Assembly: GCA_963693365.1 (NCBI GenBank)
Contig: CAVNZM010000017.1
Coordinates: 6,262,001 to 6,326,000 of the forward strand
Reading direction: 5' to 3'
Source: Amoebidium appalachense
Lineage: Eukaryota; Ichthyosporea
Length of the DNA stretch: 64,000 bases
In this document: in pieces, positions 29,167 through 42,032 of the stretch
Position numbering within the stretch: position 1 is the first letter of the stretch
Layout: each line of letters starts with the position of its first letter
Notes under the pieces: model-generated
Told to the model about the DNA's origin: nothing
Seen by the model: only the letters and a program-made list of their open reading frames with translations
Database searches by the model: none
Position numbers and translations under genes: made by a program

Positions 29167-29898
29167 GGGGGCACTTACCTTGAATCATCGTGTCAGAACA
29201 AGAGCCACTTTCGTGATGCCGAGACCGCGACTGAAATCACTAAAATGGGAATCGTAACCGGCCGGCATCTGACGAAGAGGTCGAGCTAGGCTCAGTATTT
29301 GGTAACATGTGCTGCTGGTAAGGACACAGCTCAGGGCTCTACTCAAATTCTCTACTCAATATGCTCAAAGTATACCTTCCCAAGTTTGGGTGGCCCTGAA
29401 TGGCTCCGCAGCCCCCAACACACAAGCTTCTACCATCCGAACACTATTAGCTGAAAGTCATTATGTCCTATAACGCTTCGCCTCAAATCCACAGGACGAC
29501 AACCTTAAGTGCTTAAGTTAAGGAAAAGACACACGTGTCACCTCCACTGTTTGCCCAGTCACAGGATGTGCAACAAAAAAAAAAAAAAAGGAACCTCATG
29601 AAGTGAGTTTACAGTACGGGCGCCAGACCTGCGGCAACAACTGCTCACCGCCAGCAGTGCGCGATTGGCAGAATCGATTTGCGCAATATGGGCCTCCGCC
29701 GCCCAGCGCGTTAGCATTATAAAGGTCGACCGATCTTTAACTCTTGTTACTGTGGGTACAGGTCAGGTGGTGTCAAGTTGTTCTGTCTAATTAGTTGCTT
29801 TGGGTTTCACACTTGTCAGCTCACGATCCGATTTCTACATATGGTTATGCTGACCGCACTTGCACTGCTGTCATGCACGCCGTGCGATTTCGCTTTTC

Positions 29899-29906
29899 TA
29901 TAAAAA
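29899..29906 (+). promoter_or_regulatory. TATA box of dirigent copy 4
   Basis: TATAAAAA in TTTTCTATAAAAACACAGG, 103 bp before the ATG. A variant of the context shared by the other copies. Confidence 0.65.
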
Positions 29907-30008
29907 CACAGGAACGGCGCCTTTTCAGCCACACAGCAAGTCTGCCACTGCCACTACCAGTCACCTTACCCTTCTCCCCCCTTCCACCCACCTCCACCTG
30001 CAAGCACG

Positions 30009-31324
30009 ATGCTGTCTCTTGCTCTGTCCGCCCTCTTGGCTGCTGGCGCCTACGCGGCCTCTGTGCAGCCTCACTATGCCCACTATGCCGAGCATGGCGA
30101 GGGCCCTGCCCCCAGACCCTCCGACGTGTACGATGGCGGGGCATCACGGGGCTAAGGTGTGCGCCACACAGCGCCTGTCTTTGCTGGAGGTGACAGGCAC
30201 TAACGTGGTGCATCCCTCCATGGATCCCACAACAAACGGCACGTTCTACCTGTACCGCGACCTCGTGGACGACTACAAGCACGGCAAGCAGGGCAAGCAG
30301 GTGGGGTTTTCTTGTCTTTTGGCGTACACCCACTAGTACATTACCTCGGGTCTCTCGCTCCCCTCCTCACGCACCTATCACCTATAGTATACCCGCACCA
30401 GCATCTCCCTCCCCCCCCCCCCTTTCGCCCTTACCCCCGCTCTCTCCCCTCCGCCCCCTGCCCTCCTCCCCAATGGACTCGCATGAAAACCATCTTTTCC
30501 CATAATTATTGCCCCTCGCCTCAGGCGCCTCCCACCGCAAGAGAACTAGAATAAGCCCCCCTCCCCCTCCCCCCAGCCCCCCCCCCCCCCCCCCCCTCTC
30601 CCCCCATATGGTATGTATTCGATTGGCCATACTGGAGACCCCGTCGTTTTTTCAATACCGTTGCCACATTGCCTGTGAACCCACAAGATAAGATACAGCC
30701 AACAAGTAGAAATAAATAGTCAAAGAATGAAAGATAAATTAATATTCCGAACCCCATTCCCCCCCCCACCCACACAACAACATCAGCACGGCAACTTTTG
30801 TTACTTCTGACTTTTATGCTTATCTACAAGCCCATGCCGAGAAAAATGAATTGATTTCATAGAGCTCCACTCATGAGCACCCTCTACGCGAAAAAAGCGA
30901 CCAATTAAACAATCTGAACCACTAGCCGTGTATTAAATATGCACATCCTCTAATCTCTATCTGAAACTTCCCATTTTCATTTAGGTGGGTGACATCTACG
31001 GCACGTGCGGTGTGCTCTCCTACGCACAGGGTCTTGGTGCCATCGAGTACTATTGCAGCTTTACCATCCGCATCATGAAGGGTGAGAAGGTAATCGGTAC
31101 ACTGAGTCTCCAGGGCCCCACATTTGACATCAAGATTGGCTCCAGCTACCCTTAAACGGTCACCGGCGGCACCGGACGCTATTTTGGCGCCAAAGGAACA
31201 GATGTGTCGACGATTATCGTGCGCGGCGAGAAGTGGAGCCATGAGATTGAGTTCACTTCTTGCACTCCCAAGTATGGGCACGGTGGGCATGAGTATGGCA
31301 TGGAGGAGGGGGGGGGACAACTGA
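30009..31324 (+). pseudogene. Dirigent/AOC-barrel-like copy 4, broken
   Basis: Exon 1 (30009-30300) begins MLSLALSALLAAGAYA. A frameshift in the Gly/His stretch (GGCGGGGCATCACGGGG, near 30137) puts the rest (HHGAKVCATQRLSLLEV) in another frame. Exon 2 (30985-31324, acceptor TTCATTTAG) reads VGDIYGTCGVLSYAQG. It has an in-frame TAA at 31153-31155 just before TVTGGTGRYFGAKG, and a G-run shift near 31311 before the aligned stop at 31322. Donor and acceptor match the other copies. Most similar to copy 2, with independent lesions. Confidence 0.8.
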
Positions 31325-31574
31325 AGAGGTGTGGGGGGTGTGAGTGGTGATATTATCATCAGAGAGTTATTGGCAAACAAGGCCAGGAGTTGGTTTTTCT
31401 GCAATGAAATGTGGGATTTATTGGCAACATGTTGGATAGGATATCTAGAAAGCTGTAGAAATGAAAGGGGGCATCGGTGCCGTGCGCTTTAAAGTTTTGC
31501 CAATGTACGTTTCATGTGGAGATAAGGTGTTAGTTTTACCAAACCGAATCGGTTTGGAAGAGCATGAAAAAAAA

Positions 31575-31580
31575 AATAAA
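31575..31580 (+). terminator. Polyadenylation signal of dirigent copy 4
   Basis: AATAAA in AAAATAAAGGCTTTGTACA, the same block as after the intact copies. Confidence 0.7.
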
Positions 31581-31609
31581 GGCTTTGTACATTACTATCA
31601 GGCTGGCGA

Positions 31610-34050
<2,441 letters not shown>

Positions 34051-34056
34051 ACTAGA

Positions 34057-34163
34057 GAAATTTTGATTTACGAGCAGGTTTGGGCTCTTGAGGTCTCGGT
34101 GGACGATGGGAGGTTTGTTCGAGTGCAGATAGTTCATGCCGCGGCATATCCAACACCATCTGA
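34057..34163 (-). pseudogene. Kinase catalytic-loop exon fragment (unit B)
   Basis: The minus strand encodes CRGMNYLHSNKPPIVHRDLK followed by SPNLLVNQNF. This is the helix E and HRDLKxxN catalytic loop of a TKL/MLK-type kinase, with all catalytic residues present. Upstream VLDM is in another frame, so one base appears lost before CRGM. No DFG exon is recognisable further on. Best read as an exon from a decayed kinase gene carried inside the duplicated segment. Confidence 0.7.
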
Positions 34164-34199
34164 GTAGTGGTGAAACATATGCATGGACACACCAGACAG

Positions 34200-36060
34200 T
34201 TTGCAGGAAATTCAAGTATATCCAACTGGAGGTATATCCTCACCCGATGATTTAGCCCTACTCCTCGTCCCCGCTCTTCTAGCCAATGAAAGTTATGCAG
34301 AAAACTCGGGCCTTAACAACCAATAAAAACTTCATTAAGCCAAACCAGCGAGACACAAACAACTAACGGCCTTGTGAATCAATGATATATGGCCAGGGCA
34401 CCAAGTTTCACAAATTTCACAAACTTCACAATCTTACAAAATTTCAACACAATTCACCGGGAGTGTCCAGTGTTCTTTCTTAGTTTTCTTCTGTTCTCGA
34501 AGCACCCCCCCCCCCCCCCCCCCCCTCTCTCTCCACCCCCCCCCCCCCTTCCCCTCCCCCCTCCCCCCCCTCCCCTCACCCCGGCGCCCTTAAAAAAAAA
34601 AAAAAGAAAGGAAAAGAAACCCTTAAAAGCTCATTTACTCCCGGAGCGCGGGGGGCGCAGGGGGGGGGGGGGGGGGGGGGGGGGGGGTTGGTTGGTTGGA
34701 AATACAGAGGCGCGGCAGAGTAATCAGAAAGAACCCAAATTCTGATAATAGCTGCACATGAAACTGGCCATTATGATAGTTGGTGGTGGGCCAAGGTGGG
34801 ATATTTTTCCAACAAAACACGTAACAACGAGCAATAGCAACGAAGGAAATTTTGAAATTTGAAAAAAAAAATAATAAAATGAAAAAGACGTTATATCTCC
34901 ATGGATGAATGTTGTATGATGATCTTCACATAGTATCTTGTATTGTCGTTTTCTACATGTGTATCTTGTTGGGTGAAAGTCACTAAAACAAATTGATTAA
35001 TTCAAAAAAGACGTTATATGCCGGTGTAACAGTGTAGTTTTCTTCGCACCAATCAATAGGGGCTGTGTGGGGCTCCCACCAACCAGATGCAAGCGCCATA
35101 TTCCTTTTTTGGGCCGTAGATTCCGGCAGGAAACCAATCGCAAGAAGCCGGGTTTTTCCTCTGTCTGCATGTGCGATTAGTTAAAATTTGATCAATTGAG
35201 GAGGCCTCCGGGGGGAAGGGGAGGGGGGGTTGGGGGGGGGGGAGGGGGGGGGGGGGGGGGGGGGGGGGGGTGGGGGGGGGGTGGGGGGGGGGGGGTGGGG
35301 GGGCGGGGTGGTGGTGGTGGTGGGGGGGGGGGGGGGGGGGGGGGGGGGGGTGATGTGTAGTAACGGGAAGTAGCAGGACCAAGGGAGAAGTGTAAACAAA
35401 AACTAGGCCGGGGCTTAACTTTCTCAGTTGCGAAGTCCTTTGGTTTCCTCCCCCCCCCCCCCTCTCCCTAGCGACTTGCGCAATGCTGCAATGTCATGCA
35501 CGTGAACTGTACTAATAATTGAAATGTCGGACACTTGGATTACTTCGAACTAGACGGGAACATATAAGTGCACACTGTCAGCCAAAAGGGAACGTGTACA
35601 TGTGCCAGAATCCACTCAAAGACGGTGGCGCCTACGGCCCAGGCATTCATAAGCTTTGAATAGTTCGAACAAAAAGAAGGAAATTTTGCACCGGTACCCA
35701 AAGAAGGCGGGACGCGCATGTCCACAGCGTACGAAATATGCCCTAGATCCAATAAAAAGGTTCAAAAACAAAAAGAAGCTTCGAAACATGCATGCGTGGT
35801 TGTGATGAGTGAGTCAGATATGGGGGGTTTGACTGCATGTCTGCATGTGCATACAGCATGCGCATGTGTCGTGTGCGTGCAAGTGATGTGCGTCCTACCC
35901 GATTCTCGCCCTGCAGGGTCGCCTTGCAATTGAGCACTAGTGCTGATGTGATCGAAAGCTCGCTGCCTTGACTAAAGGCAAAAGAAGTTCAGAAAGAAAC
36001 CTCATGTGCACAGCCTTGTAAACAGCGTAAACCCCCCCCTTATATATACGCGGTCAACAA
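34200..36060. other. Gene-free DNA right of unit B
   Basis: C tracts (34503-34575), poly-G (34660-34687), G/T-rich block (35210-35350, with GGTGGTGGT), then unique sequence to the LINE. GTAAACAGCGTAAACC at 36015 belongs to a dispersed motif also seen at 54139. Confidence 0.55.
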
Positions 36061-36083
36061 TGCAAAAGGGGGTTTACACACTT

Positions 36084-36089
36084 TTTATT
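36084..36089 (-). terminator. Polyadenylation signal of the LINE
   Basis: AATAAA in CGCAATAAAAAGTGTG, about 15-20 bases before the inferred 3' end. Also present in the inverted 3' fragment at 58233. Confidence 0.7.
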
Positions 36090-36229
36090 GCGTGGACATT
36101 GCCGGAGGCCCAGCCACATTCGACGGCCTACTGCGTTTTCCAGCACAGCCAATCAAATGCAGCCAGTGACATATGTACATGCTAGGCAACAATGAGCGCC
36201 ATCGTAGTATCTGACACCCCTATTACATA

Positions 36230-39200
36230 TTATGGGTAAGCAGATGCTAGCATCGGTAGCTCCGACAGAAAGTTAAGGCACCGGATCACAATATCATACT
36301 GTGCAGCATTAATAAGGTGATCTAGGATAGTCATCTTAAAACGGATATATTGAGGAAGAGATGAAGAAAAGAGAATAAAACCGCCAATAACCTCCGGTTC
36401 TAATACATTAGCTAACAGGTTGCATTTATTGATAGATATGCAGCCGCGAGTAAACCGCCCCCCACACATATTACACATACGAGCAGGAGACACCAGAAAC
36501 CGATTACACCGCCAAGCCATAATCATCTTTGCGTTTTTACACCACACCACATTACGAATAAACGAATCTATGTATGAACGAGACTCTCTAACCGTATCCG
36601 CCATATAGGCTACTAGTAGTTGGTGTTTGTGCGGTCCTAACACCGGAAGGGACTCAACACGTAGAGTAAAAAGATATCTATCAGCCATAGACTTGAAACT
36701 ATTCATATTCACACTATGATCTAGCCGTACCTCCGGGGGGGTCGCCAGCCATTCCACATAGCGCTCGGCAATGGGCAGAGACGATGGGGAAGGGAAGAGG
36801 TACAGGGGCGCATCCGGCGGGGATGCGTGTAGCCGGAAGAGCGGGTGGTCCGGGGCACAAGCGGACAGGCGGGTGATGTGCTCGTGAAATTTAAGGGCTA
36901 ATTCGTGTACGCGTTGTGATGGTGGTGTGAGTGCGTAGAGAGAATCAAAAAGGCGTCTAGGGATAGGTGTGGAAAGACCAGTGAGAAACATACAACAAGT
37001 TGTGTAATGGAAATCATCTAATGATTTGAGGACATTAGTAACAGTATCAGGGGGTGCCATAGCTAGTAAGGGCAACCCGTATTCCGACAAAGGGCGAATA
37101 TATGTGCGAAATATACTAAGACGATTGTATAGGTGGACAGTATGAGAAAGAGTAGCAAGATACACATCCCGAAATAACCGAAGACACCTGCCTGCACTCT
37201 CCACCCGACGGTCGATCATCCGTTTGAAACATATGCCCCATTCGTCCACCGGAATCCCCAAATACTTGTATTCGATTGGGCGAGGGAGGGGACTGCCGAA
37301 AATACAAACGTCGTCCCATGCCGGTATCGATTTTGATAAAAGGGCACACTTTTTGACATTAATCTGCATATCGTTGCGCTGGCACCAATGTTCAACCACA
37401 CGAATGTATTGCCGTAGTTCGAGAGGATCGGATGACATAAGCACAATATCGTCGGCAAAAAAGAGGGCGGGAGGAGCCTGGGATGGCAACCCCCCGTCAA
37501 TTTGTGCCGCAGAAAGAGTGTCGGCTAAATCATCAATATACAGGTTGAAAAGAAGAGGACTTAGCAGGGACCCTTGAAGTACCCCGCGCGTGCGGGTAAA
37601 CCCTGGGGATAGCCGCCCATTAACCACCGCTCGTCCGCGTGTAAACGTAAACATAGCTTCCAGTAGCCGACCCATTTGGAATGGGACACCGCGAGTGGCT
37701 AACTTGGCCCACAGGCGAGGGAGGTCGACCGTGTCGTACGCGTTCTTAAAATCGATAAATACGAGGTGCTCGGTATCACTTTGAGTTGCATTATGTAGAG
37801 TGAGGATTTGTGCGTAACATGAGTGTCGATGCCGAAACGCCGCCTGAAGAGGGCTCAGCTGGGAAGCCTGCTTAAGGGTGGGGTTACGGGAAAAGGCCTG
37901 TAAAAGGCCACTTTCGAATAATCGGCGAAAAACGGACGTAAGGGTGATAGGGCGAAATTCGTGGATGGGACCCTGTGCAACCGTTTTCTTGATGGGAAAC
38001 ACTAAGGTGGCTAGCCACTCCGAGGGCACTTTACCGACATCAGAATACCAGCTAAACAACTCGCTAAGAATACATGTAAGTGGTGGCGGCGGGCCACGCT
38101 TTTCGTCTTTCTCGGGTCGGGGTGGGATGAGTACCTTAAGTAGTGCCATAGGGATGCCGTCCGGCCCGCACGCTTTGCGGGACGGGTAACGGGAGACTAA
38201 CTGCCATACCGCATCTGGGGTAAAAAGTTCCCCCAATTCCGCCCCAAACTCAGCCGGCCCCGCTGGCCACGCCGTGTGTGGTGGTGGTGGTGTGTCGGAG
38301 GGTGGAACAAAAACAGGAGGGGGCGCCTGCCCCAGGTCCGTGGCCATACATGTCGGGTTACGTTTAAACAGGGTGCCGTAAAAGGAATCGGTTGCAGATT
38401 CCGGGTCGGATGACGGGTCGGCCGTTATTCGAATCGAATGATCGCCGCGATCAATCTTCCGAATATTACCCAATAGCATGTGATACGGTAGAGGCTTACG
38501 TAAGGCAGCCTCCGCTCGAGGGCCGCGAGTGTGTGTAGTTCGTGCTTGTGGGTAAACTTGGGCACCTAAACAGGCATATTCACCTATGTCCCACAAGGTT
38601 TCTCGTACTGTAGACCAGACGCTATCGATGAAGGTCTGGTCGGTGCGTAGTGGGGTTTGGCGTCCATCACGCACAAGCGATAATAGACTCGGTTGCACCG
38701 TCTCGAAAAAGAAGCGAGTGTCTGCTTGGCCGCGCTGGCTTTTAAGTTCGCGTACGTTAAGTCTGTAAGTGTGTTGTGGTGACGGCGTAGAAAGGCTAAG
38801 TGTAGTGCGAAAGACTATAGGTAGGTGGTCTGACGGTGGGGGGTGTAGGTTGTGGTGTATGTGTAAGGTGCAAGGACCAGAGGCTGGCCCCCAGTCCGTG
38901 CGGTGTTCTTGTACTACAGATGGAAGAGTAAGGCGTAAGGCTGTAACAAAAGTGTGAAAGGTTGGCGTGCGTGGGTGGTTGGGTTTAAGTAGGGCCTGTG
39001 GGTGGCCGTGTAGGGGGTGTGGGGTGGTAGTTAGCGGGCTATTAAAGTCTCCTAACACTAGTGTGGGGTTATGTGGGGCGATGGTGTTAAGCTCGTGTTT
39101 AAGTGCTAGAAGTGGAAGGCTAGGTGGAAAATAAACAAAAGTGCATATATGGCCACAAACTGAGATGGTGAGTGTGTGTATTGTACGTGCTATAACTGAA

Positions 39201-39433
39201 CAGTGGTTAACAAAGTGGTAGGCGGCGATGAACACTATGCCGGAGTGAGGCTTGTGGCCCACAGGCTGAGTAGACTCGCCGACGAGCCGTCCAGACCGAC
39301 GGAGTGTGGCGTGGTCTCGCCACCACGTTTCTGCGACAACAATAAACGGGAACTCCTGTTGGGGTAACGAAAGAAGAAACTGTGCTTTACTCTTATTTAG
39401 ACTACGAGCATTCCAGAAAAGAAAGGAGAGCAT
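36230..39433 (-). CDS. LINE ORF2: APE endonuclease and reverse transcriptase
   Basis: 1067 codons, ATG to TAA, uninterrupted. The N-terminal 220 residues form an AP-endonuclease-like domain (FWNARSLN, VVAETWW, LVLGDFNS, DHLPIV). Its role in the family is nicking the target to start target-primed reverse transcription. From about residue 380 a reverse transcriptase follows: FRPITLTSVFRRLFE, VFIDFKNAYDTV, GVLQGSLLSPLLFNLYIDDL, and the catalytic FADD (PALFFADDIVLMSS). The thumb has EYKYLGIPVDEWG. The C-terminal part has a cysteine cluster (CNMCGGRF...CISINKC). It starts 2 nt after the ORF1 stop (TAAGCATG), which suggests termination-reinitiation. All motifs look intact, so the copy may be active. 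Confidence 0.92.
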   Translation of the reverse strand: MLSFLFWNARSLNKSKAQFLLSLPQQEFPFIVVAETWWRDHATLRRSGRLVGESTQPVGHKPHSGIVFIAAYHFVNHCSVIARTIHTLTISVCGHICTFVYFPPSLPLLALKHELNTIAPHNPTLVLGDFNSPLTTTPHPLHGHPQALLKPNHPRTPTFHTFVTALRLTLPSVVQEHRTDWGPASGPCTLHIHHNLHPPPSDHLPIVFRTTLSLSTPSPQHTYRLNVRELKSQRGQADTRFFFETVQPSLLSLVRDGRQTPLRTDQTFIDSVWSTVRETLWDIGEYACLGAQVYPQARTTHTRGPRAEAALRKPLPYHMLLGNIRKIDRGDHSIRITADPSSDPESATDSFYGTLFKRNPTCMATDLGQAPPPVFVPPSDTPPPPHTAWPAGPAEFGAELGELFTPDAVWQLVSRYPSRKACGPDGIPMALLKVLIPPRPEKDEKRGPPPPLTCILSELFSWYSDVGKVPSEWLATLVFPIKKTVAQGPIHEFRPITLTSVFRRLFESGLLQAFSRNPTLKQASQLSPLQAAFRHRHSCYAQILTLHNATQSDTEHLVFIDFKNAYDTVDLPRLWAKLATRGVPFQMGRLLEAMFTFTRGRAVVNGRLSPGFTRTRGVLQGSLLSPLLFNLYIDDLADTLSAAQIDGGLPSQAPPALFFADDIVLMSSDPLELRQYIRVVEHWCQRNDMQINVKKCALLSKSIPAWDDVCIFGSPLPRPIEYKYLGIPVDEWGICFKRMIDRRVESAGRCLRLFRDVYLATLSHTVHLYNRLSIFRTYIRPLSEYGLPLLAMAPPDTVTNVLKSLDDFHYTTCCMFLTGLSTPIPRRLFDSLYALTPPSQRVHELALKFHEHITRLSACAPDHPLFRLHASPPDAPLYLFPSPSSLPIAERYVEWLATPPEVRLDHSVNMNSFKSMADRYLFTLRVESLPVLGPHKHQLLVAYMADTVRESRSYIDSFIRNVVWCKNAKMIMAWRCNRFLVSPARMCNMCGGRFTRGCISINKCNLLANVLEPEVIGGFILFSSSLPQYIRFKMTILDHLINAAQYDIVIRCLNFLSELPMLASAYP

Positions 39434-39435
39434 GC

Positions 39436-40581
39436 TTACTGGGAGTTGGCTGGTGCGGCGGTGGGGTCGTAGGGCTTGCTGAAGACCTGCACGTGCTGAG
39501 CCTCCCAGTAGGCACGCACCTCAGCTGCTGTTTTGGCCCGGCTGTCGTGTGCCGGGTAAAGTGTGGCTGCCTTGACAGCCCATGCATGGGCGTTGGCCAT
39601 TCTTGCAAGCACCCGGCGTTGCCAAGAGGCCCGGGCAGCGGCCTCTGCATCAACACGGTTAAGTGTGGTGTTGTAGGGAGCCGTAGGATCGAAGTCTGCG
39701 AGAAAGGTGGCGTCGGTAGCACGTTGGATGATGTTTATGAGGGTATCACGGTAGCCGGCACGCACAATGAACACTGTGTAGCGACGGCCAATGAAGAGCA
39801 TGTCGGGAATCATTCGGTTGAGGACACCGAGGGTGTAAAGACGGTCACGCATGGTGCTGATGTTGGCCGGCACCATGGTGAAGGCTGCAGTGGTCAACTC
39901 GGACTCGTCGGTACCCTGAGGGGCAGGGTCAGACGCCACCCGAGGGCGGCGGGTTGGGTGCAGTGCTGACGCTGCGGCAAGGGCTGCCAAAGCCTGGGTA
40001 GCCCCGTGGGTCTGGGCCACCGACTCGGCATACGTTTTGACTTTCTCGGACACGTACACGGTCTTGGCGTCCACCGTAGTGCGGTACACCTTAGGATTCG
40101 TTGTGGGTATGAACTTGGGAGACCCCGGGGGGGTGGGTAACCCATCGGGGGTTGCCTGTGCTGCAGGGGCCGGGCCCGCGTGGGCAGGGCCGGTGGGGGT
40201 TGCCCGGTCAGCTTCCAGCTGCCGTAAGCGCGTCTCCATTTGCTGAACAAGGAGGTCTGTGTGGTCCTGTTTGGCTTTATACTCAGCTACTTGGGTTGTT
40301 AAGTCGGAGACTTGGGTGCGGAGCTGCTCATGATGCGCCATAAGTTTGAGCACGGCTTTCCTAGCCTTCTCGGGTATCAAGTGCAGTTGTTCTTTCGAAA
40401 TAAAACTACTTGCTGGCGGCACGGCCGGTGGCGCTTTAACCTCGGGAAAGGGAACCTGTTCCGCTCGGCTCAGTTTAGTTAGCCTCTTATCTGGGGATTC
40501 TCCTTCCCGTGTATCACGTTTGCGGCTCCCAGGCGGTGTCCCAGGAGGGTCCGGGGACAAGGATGCATCCTGAGACGCCAT
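39436..40581 (-). CDS. LINE ORF1: coiled-coil, nucleic-acid-binding-type protein
   Basis: 381 codons, ATG to TAA. The N-terminus is Pro/Ser- and Lys/Arg-rich. Residues about 75-130 form a heptad-like coiled coil (LKLMAHHEQLRTQVSDLTTQ, then VQQMETRLRQLEAD). A Pro/Ala linker follows, then a globular domain around residues 230-300 (MVPANISTMRDRLYTLGVLN) where an RRM-like fold is conceivable. By analogy with LINE ORF1 proteins it should form multimers on the LINE RNA. A truncated second copy starts at 58621. Confidence 0.85.
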   Translation of the reverse strand: MASQDASLSPDPPGTPPGSRKRDTREGESPDKRLTKLSRAEQVPFPEVKAPPAVPPASSFISKEQLHLIPEKARKAVLKLMAHHEQLRTQVSDLTTQVAEYKAKQDHTDLLVQQMETRLRQLEADRATPTGPAHAGPAPAAQATPDGLPTPPGSPKFIPTTNPKVYRTTVDAKTVYVSEKVKTYAESVAQTHGATQALAALAAASALHPTRRPRVASDPAPQGTDESELTTAAFTMVPANISTMRDRLYTLGVLNRMIPDMLFIGRRYTVFIVRAGYRDTLINIIQRATDATFLADFDPTAPYNTTLNRVDAEAAARASWQRRVLARMANAHAWAVKAATLYPAHDSRAKTAAEVRAYWEAQHVQVFSKPYDPTAAPANSQ

Positions 40582-40684
40582 GGGTGGGTTCTAGCTGCCC
40601 CTCTCAAGGGGCCTAAGTAGAGGTGGATGCCTAAGTAAAGGCCGATGCCTAAGTAGAGAAAGTAAAGAAAGAAAAAAAAGAAAG

Positions 40685-40755
40685 AAAAAAACAACGTGTG
40701 AAAGAAAAAAACGTGTGAAAGAAAAAAACGTGTGAAAGAAAAAAACGTGTGAAAC
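40685..40755 (-). repeat. 17-bp tandem repeat in the LINE 5' UTR
   Basis: Three to four units of CGTGTGAAAGAAAAAAA (+ strand). The second copy at 58396-58505 has about six units of the reverse complement. It may be promoter or 5'-UTR monomers. Confidence 0.75.
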
Positions 40756-40762
40756 TGCAAAA

Positions 40763-42001
40763 CTGCTTGCAATATAGAAGGATATAAATAGAACAACTCC
40801 TATTGGATAGCAGCACGCATGGAGGAGAGCAAATCAAAGCTCTTCAGGAGGGACGCTGCCCTGTTGTTCTAAGAAACAAACTTCTACGTAACAATTGGAC
40901 TATATATATCGAACTGAAATATTTTGTATTATAGACCACCTTTTTCGTTAACGATATCCTACTGTAACTAGCTATGTCTGGATTGGCAATTCTTGGCGGT
41001 CTTTTGGACTCCGCCGTGGCCACGACTACCGTCGCACGTACGCGTCCCTCCATGAAAAAATTGCCCCTCTCTTACCGTTGCCTCAAAACGGTGGCCAATC
41101 GGAGCACAGTAAGATTTTTTTAAGTCATATGATTGGCCAACCAAGGCGCAATCGGATCGCAATACAGACATCCTTTGCACGGATTGGTGCTTGTTTTCCC
41201 GGTCCGTACGCCGATTGGAGAAAATTGTAGCTATGAAAAAAGCCGGAATTTTGGATGATCCATCGTAGACTCGTAGTGCACACAGGCTTGCTGATTATTG
41301 CCAGTTTTATTGGCGTCTTCATTATCAGGCTGAAACGTGAAATATATATTCGTATGAGCGTACACTTCTAGAACTTAAGAGCAGCTCACGATCTTTAGTA
41401 AGTAAAATTATGACAGAAATCGCTGGCCTTCCAATGATGATAAAAAGGCATTTTATTTGGGGGCGTGCCCGGAATGGGCAGTAGTAAGTATTGAGGTTCC
41501 CCCTGGTGGTCCCTCCCTCCTTCATCCTTTGTGGGGGAAGGAGGAGGGGGGAGGGGGGTGGGGGGTGGGGGGGGGGGAGGAGAGGAGGGGGGAGGGGGGA
41601 CCCAGAGGGGGGACCCACCTGCTCGAGGGGCCCGCCTGGCCGGGGTAGGCCCCCCCCCCCCCCCCTGTTGCAGGCCAAAGTGTCGTCCAGGCCAAAGTGT
41701 CGTCATCTCTAATTAAAATCCAGGTCGTCAAATTTGACTGGTCTAGGGGGAATATCGGGCAGACCAAAATGCACCCCCCCCCCCCCTACTACCCTGGGTG
41801 ACAGGGGGGTCAGAGGGTTTGTATGACGTGGTGGGAGAAACACAGTGTGTGCGCGGCGGCGGGGGGGGGGGGGGGGGGGGGGGGGGATTATAAACAATCA
41901 TTGTCGTGACCTTAGCTTATGACATGTTTTGGCCGGAAAAAGATCATGTCTACTGTTACCAGTTTTTTTTCATCTTGGTGCAAATGATGTATTCGGGGGG
42001 G

Positions 42002-42032
<31 letters not shown>

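Larger units (their letters stand above)
24744..29790. other. Unit B-specific spacer between the divergent gene pair; no gene supported
   Basis: Contains a perfect 20-bp inverted repeat (25507/25583), (TG)n at 26440-26504 and 26795-26874, poly-G (26916-26958), a purine-rich block (27540-28640) and unique AT-balanced DNA at 29180-29790. No exon with splice sites or protein similarity was found. Confidence 0.6.
36068..40755 (-). mobile_element. Full-length APE-type LINE with two intact ORFs
   Basis: A 4.69-kb non-LTR retrotransposon on the minus strand. It has a 5' UTR with a 17-bp tandem repeat, ORF1, ORF2 and a 160-bp 3' UTR with AATAAA. It is flanked by TGCAAAA at 36061-36067 and 40756-40762, a likely 7-bp target-site duplication. 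There is no poly-A tail; the end is AATAAAAAGTGTGTAAA. A fragment of the same family lies at 58233-61100. Confidence 0.85.

Noticed and set aside
35540-35933. Overlapping 64-71 codon frames on both strands
   Set aside because: Short, no conserved features; chance frames in unique DNA.
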